This document shows, piece after piece, positions 34,563 to 42,300 of a stretch of DNA of 43,274 nucleotides. The notes under the pieces are model-generated. The model saw only the letters and a list, made by a program, of their open reading frames with translations. It had not been told where the DNA came from and did no database searches. Every line of letters starts with the position of its first letter. Position 1 is the stretch's first letter. The DNA comes from Fluviicola sp. (GTDB taxonomy: Bacteria; Bacteroidota; Bacteroidia; Flavobacteriales_D; Crocinitomicaceae), in assembly GCA_002734085.1 (NCBI GenBank), contig NVXV01000025.1, positions 1 through 43,274 of the forward strand. Direction: 5' to 3'. The translations under genes were made by a program, and so were the position numbers.

Positions 34563-35321
34563 GTGAATCAATTGAGTCGAAAAAATAACATATTATTAAT
34601 TGTTTTTTGTGTTTTATTGGGAACTTCTGGGTGCGCAATTTTTGCATTACGCAATATTTCAAAGGCAGATTTTACTACTACAACCTTAAATTTGAATCGT
34701 CAAAACTTAAGTATTATTCCTCCTGATGTTTTGGCGCTTGAAAATTTGGAGCAATTAAGAATGTATAAAACAGGCTTGACTGAAGTAACTCCAGAAATCA
34801 ATAAGTTAACTAATTTAAGAAAATTATATCTCGGCAAGAATGAATTGAAAACATTACCTAAAGAGATCGGAGATTTACAGTTTTTAGAAGTACTTTCCAT
34901 CCCATATAACTCGCTGGACTCCTTGCCAAGTAGTATTGGTAAATTAAAACGTTTAGAGCATCTGGTTTTGGATCAAAATAATCTAAAAATGTTGCCAGAC
35001 GCCATTGGCAAGTTACCTAATTTGAAGACTATCACAGTGTCATTTAATGAACTGGATACAATTCAGCCTGCTCTATTTGAGAGTGGAAGTATAGAAATTT
35101 TAAATTTAAATTTTAATCAGATCAATTCCATACCAACGGAAATAGCGAACCTTACGAATTTGCATGAGTTATATTTGGAGAATGCTGGCTTTTTACTGAA
35201 GTTACCAGATGAACTTTGTGACATTCGAAGGTTTGATGTACTCGTCGTAGATCAATCAATTCAAGTGCCGAGGTGTTTATTTGTTCGAAGCTTGCATAAT
35301 TTTAGGTTAATTATACGTTAG
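34563..35321 (+). CDS. Exported leucine-rich-repeat protein
   Basis: 252 residues. A hydrophobic N-terminal segment (NNILLIVFCVLLGTSGC) could be a lipoprotein signal, with Cys at the lipobox end, though Thr at -3 is unusual. About seven bacterial-type 23-residue LRRs follow (about 38-235), such as LRKLYLGKNELKTLPKEIGD, LEHLVLDQNNLKMLPDAIGK and IEILNLNFNQINSIPTEIAN. LRRs are protein-binding surfaces; the partner is unknown. The start is GTG at 34563; no in-frame ATG exists between it and the upstream stop at 34518-34520. The 3' end overlaps the convergent CPBP gene by 11 bases. Confidence 0.82.
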   Translation: MNQLSRKNNILLIVFCVLLGTSGCAIFALRNISKADFTTTTLNLNRQNLSIIPPDVLALENLEQLRMYKTGLTEVTPEINKLTNLRKLYLGKNELKTLPKEIGDLQFLEVLSIPYNSLDSLPSSIGKLKRLEHLVLDQNNLKMLPDAIGKLPNLKTITVSFNELDTIQPALFESGSIEILNLNFNQINSIPTEIANLTNLHELYLENAGFLLKLPDELCDIRRFDVLVVDQSIQVPRCLFVRSLHNFRLIIR

Positions 35322-35865
35322 ACCTAACAGCAACTCGAAACATTAACAGATCGTAAGAGAAATGTGCAGCAATGCAAAACCATAATCCAATGCTTTCATA
35401 CGCAAAAGCTAAAGTCAGTATAAAAGGGAAAAGAACTATTCCCATCATACTTTTTTTAAGAGATGTCGGATTAAAATAACCATGAACTGCTATAAATAGA
35501 AAAGAGGTTAGCCAAGGTCCTAGCCAGGTCTGAATCCCAGCTCTAAAAAGTATTTCTTCGCCAAAACCAGCACAGAATGACATAAAAATGATATCACCCC
35601 AGCCCAGATTTAAGGATTTTAATAATCGTTCTTGTCGACTAGACATTTCTTGAAAAATTGAGAATTGAGAAACAGAAATAATTATGAATCCATAAAAGAG
35701 TCCAAACTCTAATCCCAACAGTGTATAAGGCGATAGTATCTTATCTAGTTCTAAAACAGTTATATAACTTACCTCCTCAAAGTATTCTAGTGCTATAAAA
35801 CCTAAAGCAGGAAAAAGTAATACTGTAATCCATCCGAGTATGTGAAATTGTACTTTGGGTTGCAT
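35311..35865 (-). CDS. CPBP-family intramembrane metalloprotease
   Basis: 184 residues with about five membrane helices. The CPBP (CAAX protease and bacteriocin-processing, Abi) motifs are present: EEILFR (Glu103, Glu104, Arg108), the second-motif FIAVH (His128) and the final HFSYD (His168). Relatives cleave near the membrane in prenyl-protein or peptide processing; the substrate here is unknown. It is short for the family but has all three motifs. Convergent with the LRR gene and divergent from the MscS gene 34 bases away. Confidence 0.88.
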   Translation of the reverse strand: MQPKVQFHILGWITVLLFPALGFIALEYFEEVSYITVLELDKILSPYTLLGLEFGLFYGFIIISVSQFSIFQEMSSRQERLLKSLNLGWGDIIFMSFCAGFGEEILFRAGIQTWLGPWLTSFLFIAVHGYFNPTSLKKSMMGIVLFPFILTLAFAYESIGLWFCIAAHFSYDLLMFRVAVRSNV

Positions 35866-35899
35866 AGATTTATTACTTTTGCTAAAAATAAGTAAAACA

Positions 35900-37186
35900 A
35901 TGAAAGAACTAATTTTAAACTGGATTAAAAGTTTTTATTTAGAGGATAGCAAGTCCTCTTTGGAAGTTTTATTTCAGAATGATGAATTCATGTCTCACAA
36001 GTATTTTTGGATGCTTGGTTTGTTAGCAGCTATGGCAGTTGTTTCAATCATTATCTGGTGGTTAACGAAAGAAGTTTTACTTGGGTTAATAAACGCTTTT
36101 GCACGGAAAAGTAAAACTAAATTAGATGATATCCTTGTTGAAAATAAGTTCTTTAATGCCATAGCTCATATTATACCTCTTTTACTAATGGATTATTTTT
36201 TCTCCATTGTATTTTTTACATTTCCCGATATTCTTGAATTTACGCATCGTATAAATGATTTTTTAATTGTATTTGCTGTTTTAATAGGTATTCGTAGGTT
36301 GTTGAATGCAGTTGGAGACGTACTTAAAGAAAAACCATTATTAGAAGGAAAACCAATTGGAGCATATATTCAAACAGCCAAGCTAGTTGTTACGATTGTT
36401 TTTGTAATTATTATGTTATCTGTTATTACAAATCAATCACCAACATTTTTCTTGACTTCGTTAGGAGCAATGACAGCTATTCTATTGTTGGTATTTAAAG
36501 ATACGATTCTTGGGTTTGTAGGAAGTATACAATTGTCTGCAAATGATATGGTAAGAGTTGGGGACTGGGTAACCATGGAAAGATATGGTGCTGATGGAGA
36601 CGTTATTGAAATCAATTTAACCACTGTCAAAGTTCAAAATTTTGACAAGACCATTACAACAATTCCAACGTACAGTTTTATTTCTGATAGTTTTAAAAAC
36701 TGGAGAGGAATGGCTAATTCTGGAGGAAGAAGAATTAAAAGGTCTTTAAATATTAAGGTAGACTCAATTAAGTTTGCCCCTAAAGAGTTGACAGATAGAT
36801 TATCCAAAGTAAGACTTCTCTCTGATTTCATAGAGGAGCAAAGAAAAGAGATTGAAAAATATAATGAAGAGCACGGGTTAAAAGATGAACATCAAATTCA
36901 TGCCCGTCGTGAGACAAATATTGGATTATTTAGAAGATATATCGAATATTATTTAAAGAATAATGATGAGTTAAATCAGGACATGACTTTGATGGTTCGA
37001 CAATTACAACCTACTACAGAAGGACTACCAATAGAAATATATTGTTTTTCAAAAACAAAAGTTTGGGCTGAGTATGAAGTTCTTATTTCAGATATATTTG
37101 ACCACTTATTTGCTGTAGTGAAACAGTTTGAGCTAGATGTTCATCAAAGCCCTACAGGTTCAGATTTTGTGAAACTTGTAAAATAG
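35900..37186 (+). CDS. MscS-family mechanosensitive ion channel (YbdG-like)
   Basis: 428 residues. Three to four membrane helices lie in the first 190 residues, with the pore-lining helix in LTSLGAMTAILLLVFKDTILGFVGSIQL, then the MscS beta domain: NDMVRVGDWVTMERYGADGDVIEINLTTVKVQNFDKTITTIPTYSFI. A long cytoplasmic vestibule follows. GDWV and the insert before the beta domain end resemble the YbdG type. It opens on membrane tension to relieve osmotic shock. The frame could start at 35855, but that start would overlap the CPBP start, and the ATG at 35900 (MKELILNWIKSF) sits after a TACTTTTG box at 35874-35881, so it is preferred. Confidence 0.88.
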   Translation: MKELILNWIKSFYLEDSKSSLEVLFQNDEFMSHKYFWMLGLLAAMAVVSIIIWWLTKEVLLGLINAFARKSKTKLDDILVENKFFNAIAHIIPLLLMDYFFSIVFFTFPDILEFTHRINDFLIVFAVLIGIRRLLNAVGDVLKEKPLLEGKPIGAYIQTAKLVVTIVFVIIMLSVITNQSPTFFLTSLGAMTAILLLVFKDTILGFVGSIQLSANDMVRVGDWVTMERYGADGDVIEINLTTVKVQNFDKTITTIPTYSFISDSFKNWRGMANSGGRRIKRSLNIKVDSIKFAPKELTDRLSKVRLLSDFIEEQRKEIEKYNEEHGLKDEHQIHARRETNIGLFRRYIEYYLKNNDELNQDMTLMVRQLQPTTEGLPIEIYCFSKTKVWAEYEVLISDIFDHLFAVVKQFELDVHQSPTGSDFVKLVK

Positions 37187-37196
37187 AAAAGAATAT

Positions 37197-39245
37197 TTAC
37201 AATTTCTGGATGACAAAATCAGTACGCCTGTTCATGGCCTTGTTTTCGACACTAGTGTTTGGTACTTTTGGCTGAGTTTGTCCATAACCTTTAGCATCCA
37301 AACGTTTTTTATCAATTCCTTGACTAATGAGGTAGTTTTTTACTCCTTCTGCACGGCGCTCTGAAAGGGTCAGGTTCTTTTGGGCATCACCTTCATTATC
37401 CGTATGACCTTGAATTAAGATAGTTATGTTGCCATTTTCTTTTAAGAATCTTGCAAATTGTTTCAATATAAATTTAGACCTTTTAGACAATTCTGCTGAT
37501 GCAGTAGGGTAGAGGATGTCGTTGATTGTATAGGGTTTGCCCACTTCAATTTCTCGAACTTCCATGTCTTTTGACCTTACAGTTTCTCCTTTTGCAAGTA
37601 CATCTTTTTCAATAATTTGTGAATCAAAAGCATGTCCTTCTTTTTTTACATTGATCATTACATCCTGTTCATCTTCAGTTTTAACAATAGCAGCGTATTT
37701 ACCATCATTACCATTTATCCTAACTTTTTGTACTTCATCTGAGTTTTCGTATGTGATTTCAATTTCAGCATCTTCAACAGGTTGTCCTTCATCATCCTTT
37801 AATGTTCCTTTTACTACCACAACTGATTTTGGTCGAGCTTCTTCATATAGTTCAAATGAGTAAATATTCCAAACTCCTCTTTGTCTTGATGAGAAAAAGG
37901 CTTCTTTACCATCTGTGGAGACGAATAAACCAATTTCATCATGTGCTGAATTTATAGGATACCCTATATTTTTTGGTTTAGACCAAGATCCATTTTTCTG
38001 TTTCCTCATGTAAAAGATATCCGTTCCTCCTACGCCATTTCTTTCTTTAGAAACGGACGAAACGAAATAAAATGTTTCACTATCCTGATGGAAAAATGGA
38101 CTTTTATCTTTACCTGGAGTATTAATCACGTCAAAAGGACGAGCAGGTCCCCAAGTACCATCTGGTAAGCGGTCAGAAATAAATATATCGTTGTCCATTG
38201 TTGACGGACGATTTGCTGTATAATAAAGTTGATTACCATCTGAGGAAAGCGTTGGTTGTCCTTCCCAGCCATCATTGGTATTGATTCCGTCACCTAAATT
38301 TTCGAGAGGTTTCCATTCGTAATCATTTCCTCCTTCTCCAGTTCTTTCATAATAAGTCACATATAAATCGCAATTACGATATTGCTGTCCACGAACCTGT
38401 TCATCTTTACATGCACATATAATCATTTCTTTATTATCTACAGATAGAGTAGCAGCGCCATAACTTTCAAAAGTCCCATCATTGAACGGGTGATTTACAG
38501 GTTTTCCAGAATCAAATTCACCGTGCATACTTTCTCTTTTTGACCATGTGAACTCCTCTCTCATAGTTCTCACAAGATCACCTTTTCCACTTCTGTCAAC
38601 TTTTCTGGTATAAAACATTAATTCATTATCTGGCGAAATCATTGGGAAATACTCATCATTTGATGAACTTACATTCTTAACAATTTTAGGGTCAAATGGA
38701 ACTTCATTTGTAAGAAAAGACTGAATTTCTTCATGTGCTTTTATCACTTCTTCAACATCTTTTAAACGCTTTTCTCTGTCATTAGAGTAGCGAGACATAT
38801 CTGAGCTATTAAAGTTTTTAAATTCCTTGAAATACTTTACAGCTTCTTTCTTCCTGTCAAATGAATAGTTGATGATTCCTAAGTAGTAATAACAATTTGA
38901 ATGAAAATCTGAACAGCGCTCGAGTGCCTTTTTAAAAAGTTCTTCAGCTCTTTCCATACTTTTATCACCTACTCTTGGATTTGGACTTTTTTCATAGTAC
39001 TCTAACCCTTGATTGTAAGCATAAATTGCAAATTCGTAGTAGGCTGTGGCATTATCATCATCTGCCTCAATAGCTTCTTTAAAGAGTAATGAGGCTTCTT
39101 GAGGGGCAGAATTCTTAGCTTCATCAATAAGTTTTTGAACTTTCTTTTTAGGTGGTAGACAGGATTCGTCTTCAACTTGTGCTAAGGCAGAATTTGAAAT
39201 TCCAATAAAACAGAAAAATATAAAGTAGAAGTAAAGATTTGTCAT
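37197..39245 (-). CDS. OmpA-family protein with TPR, PD40 propeller and CRD domains (PorE-like)
   Basis: 682 residues. Signal peptide (about 1-22), TPR-like helices (about 30-165), a WD40-like/PD40 beta-propeller (about 185-465, with repeats such as DNELMFYTRKVD, SDGNQLYYTANRPS and DGKEAFFSSRQRG), a carboxypeptidase regulatory-like domain (about 475-550, VKGTLKDDEGQPVEDAEI), and a C-terminal OmpA peptidoglycan-binding domain (about 565-682) with the binding Asp616 in GHTDNEGD and Arg631 in LSERRA. This order matches PorE, a T9SS component that ties the machinery to peptidoglycan; Bacteroidota have several paralogues, so the exact role is open. It lies downstream of the adhesin gene, separated by a terminator. 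Confidence 0.88.
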   Translation of the reverse strand: MTNLYFYFIFFCFIGISNSALAQVEDESCLPPKKKVQKLIDEAKNSAPQEASLLFKEAIEADDDNATAYYEFAIYAYNQGLEYYEKSPNPRVGDKSMERAEELFKKALERCSDFHSNCYYYLGIINYSFDRKKEAVKYFKEFKNFNSSDMSRYSNDREKRLKDVEEVIKAHEEIQSFLTNEVPFDPKIVKNVSSSNDEYFPMISPDNELMFYTRKVDRSGKGDLVRTMREEFTWSKRESMHGEFDSGKPVNHPFNDGTFESYGAATLSVDNKEMIICACKDEQVRGQQYRNCDLYVTYYERTGEGGNDYEWKPLENLGDGINTNDGWEGQPTLSSDGNQLYYTANRPSTMDNDIFISDRLPDGTWGPARPFDVINTPGKDKSPFFHQDSETFYFVSSVSKERNGVGGTDIFYMRKQKNGSWSKPKNIGYPINSAHDEIGLFVSTDGKEAFFSSRQRGVWNIYSFELYEEARPKSVVVVKGTLKDDEGQPVEDAEIEITYENSDEVQKVRINGNDGKYAAIVKTEDEQDVMINVKKEGHAFDSQIIEKDVLAKGETVRSKDMEVREIEVGKPYTINDILYPTASAELSKRSKFILKQFARFLKENGNITILIQGHTDNEGDAQKNLTLSERRAEGVKNYLISQGIDKKRLDAKGYGQTQPKVPNTSVENKAMNRRTDFVIQKL

Positions 39246-39268
39246 TTGAGTTTTTTATTCAATTTATT

Positions 39269-39276
39269 CAAAAATA
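39269..39276 (-). promoter_or_regulatory. Possible -7 element for the PorE-like gene
   Basis: TATTTTTG on the minus strand, 24 bases before the ATG at 39245. No clear -33 TTTG. An imperfect inverted repeat (GTTACATT with AATGTTAC, 39298-39317) lies just upstream. Confidence 0.3.
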
Positions 39277-39330
39277 GTACCACACAATACTTAACGTTAC
39301 ATTAACTACAATGTTACACTATATAGACAA

Positions 39331-39362
39331 AAAAAAACGCCATCGAGAGATGGCGTTTTTAA
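39331..39362 (-). terminator. Rho-independent terminator after the giant adhesin gene
   Basis: CGCCATC (39338-39344), loop GAGA, GATGGCG (39349-39355), flanked by A and T tracts that extend the stem. Read on the minus strand it ends in a long T-run. It separates the adhesin from the PorE-like gene. Confidence 0.9.
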
Positions 39363-39381
39363 AATAGATTTGATTTTGAAA

Positions 39382-42300
39382 CTATCTAAGAAGATTGACA
39401 TGTCCGACTTCAACTTTTCTTTCGTCGTCATATTTTGTCTTGAATTCAATTTTCCAAACATAGGTTCCGTCTTTAACAATATCGCTACTTTCTGCACCAT
39501 ATGTACCATCCCAGCCAATAGAAGCATTGTTAGATTCAAATATTACTTCTCCCCATCTATCGAATATCAATAATGTATAATCTTGAGGATCAAATCCTGA
39601 GGTGAAAATAGGTTTAAATGTTTCATTAAACTTGTTTTCGTCTGGAGTAAATGTATTTGGAACAAAATATAGAAGTTCTTCAAGAACATTAATAATTAGA
39701 TAGGCAGTATCTGTACAACCGTACTGACTAATCGCTATCAGCTGAACTTCAAATTCACCCTCTTCTTCACTTGGATAAGTATGAGAAGGGTTTACTTCAG
39801 TACTTCCATAACCATCACCAAAATCCCATTCGTAAGTGCTCGCACCATTGGAACCATTTGTAAATTGAGTTTGATCAAAAACAGAAGTTAATTCAGAAGG
39901 ATTAGCCGAGAAGCTTGCATCAGGATAGCCATCGATACATACATAGTCTTGAATAACACTATTACTAGTGCAACCGTCTGTGGAAGTTACTGTCAACTGA
40001 ACATCATAGCATCCAGCTTGAGTAAATACATGAGTTACATCGCAGTCATTGTACACAACTCCTCCAATGTTCCATTCGCACGCTTGAACATTTCCACCTG
40101 TTGTATTTGTGAAATTAACTTCTTGGGGTACACATCCAACGAGATTGTCAGCTTCAAACTGCACATCTGGATTATCGTTGACAATTACATCAACTTGATC
40201 AGTATTCAAACAGCCGAGAGTGTTCCCTTCAACTGTATATGTTTGAGTTTGAGTTGGTGTAAAAGGAACTCCGTTTGTTATACCATTATCCCAAGTATAA
40301 CTGTCTGCTCCAGATGCTGAGAGAGTCACTATGTCACCATCACAGATATAAATATCATTTCCTGCATCTACATTTGGTAATGGATTAACCGTTACAACTA
40401 CAAGATCAGTAGAAGTACAGCCAGCAAGCTCAGCAGTGACGGTATAGTTTGTTGTTCCCACACCCGGAACAAATGGAGTACCATCTGTAACGCCATTATT
40501 CCAAGAAATATTTGCTCCATTTGGATTGTCAGCTGTTAAGGTAACTGTTTCATTTTCACAAACGGTCTGATCCACACCTGCATTTATTGGAGGAGCGTTT
40601 GGATCAACTAAATTTATATTCGTATTATCAACAAGTACACAGAGTGGACAAGAGGATGGATTAACAGAAAAATCAGTATAACTGCCTGCTGCTAAATTAC
40701 TAATAACATAATCACCATTAGCATCTGTCACAACTGTTTGTGCAGGATTACCATTGTAACTAATATCATAAGACTCGCCAGGGTTTAAACCACTAATAGT
40801 CACAAATCCATCATTGGCACCACATAAAGTTGGGTCACTAGATGAGAGCGTAAATGTAGGTGTGTACGAATCGATAATAATTGTATGAGTAACATTTATA
40901 CTGTTTCCACAGTCATCAGTAACACTATAGGTTCTTATCAGTTCTTCGCCGTTACACACATTATTATCGGTTACTTCACTTACAAATTCAACCAATGGGT
41001 TTGCAGTACAGTTATCCGCTTCATCTATAACAACTGCTATATCTACAACTGGTACGTCAGAAGCACAATCAACAGTAGTTGTTGCAGGATTAGAGGCCGT
41101 TGGATTAGTATCATCATTCACTGTGATAATTTGTTCTACCTCAATGAAGTTACCACAGTCATCTGTAATACTATAAGTTCTCGTAATTACTTCTGGACAA
41201 GTATTCCCGTCGGAAACATCACTAACATGCACAACAGCCGGAGCAGCAGTACAGTTATCAGAAACTCCTGTAAGAGAAGTTATATCAGCAGCTGGCACAT
41301 CTCCAATACATTGTACTGTAAGATCTGCTGGAGCATTTCCATTAGGGTCAATATCGTCGTTAATAGTAATAATATGATCTACTTCGATGAAATTACCGCA
41401 ATCATCCTCAACGCGATAAGTTCTAGTGATTACCTCAGGACAAGTATTTCCATCAGAAATATCGCCAACATGAGTTACAGCTGGGTTCACTGTACAGTTA
41501 TCGGAAACACCAGTTACGTCAGCAGTATTGGCAGCGGGTACGTCACCTATGCATTGAACCGCAACATCAGCCGGAGCATTTCCAGTAGGATCAGTATCGT
41601 CATTAATAATAATCTCTTGTTCTACTTCAATGAAGTTACCGCAATCATCTTCAACTCTATAGGTTCTTGTTATCTTTTCAGGACAAGTCATACCGTCTGA
41701 AACATCACCAACATGAGTAACAGTTGGATTTGCTGTACAGTTATCGGAAACACCAGTTACATCAGCAATATTAGCTGCTGGTACATCCCCAATACATTGA
41801 ACTATAACGTTTGATGGAGCAGCTCCTAAAGGATTAATATCGTCATTAACAGTTATGATCTGGTCTACTTCTACAAAGTTACCGCATTCATCTTCGACCC
41901 TATACGTTCTAGTAATAATTTCTGGACAAGTATTACCGTCAGAAACATCACCTACGTGAGTTACAGTTGGGTTTACTGTACAGTTGTCAGATACACCTGT
42001 GACTTCAGTAATATCTTCAACTGGAACATCACCGATACATTGTACAGCAATATCTCCAGGAGCTGTTCCTGTAGGGTTAATATCATCATTTACAGTAATA
42101 ATTTGATCCATTTCAATAAAGTTACCACAATCATCCTCGACCCTATATGTTCTAGTAATAGTTTCTGGACAGGTATTTCCGTCTGAAACATCACCAACAT
42201 GAGTAACAGTTGGATTTGCTGTACAGTTATCAGACACACCTGTTACATCAGCAATATTAGCAGCTGGAACATCACCGATACACTGTACTGCAATATCTAC

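Noticed and set aside
40885-41700. Long open frame on the plus strand opposite the adhesin repeats
   Set aside because: It mirrors the repeat structure of the minus-strand gene and its sequence is low in complexity with no domain; other plus-strand frames in 41956-43152 behave the same way. They are shadows of the repeats.
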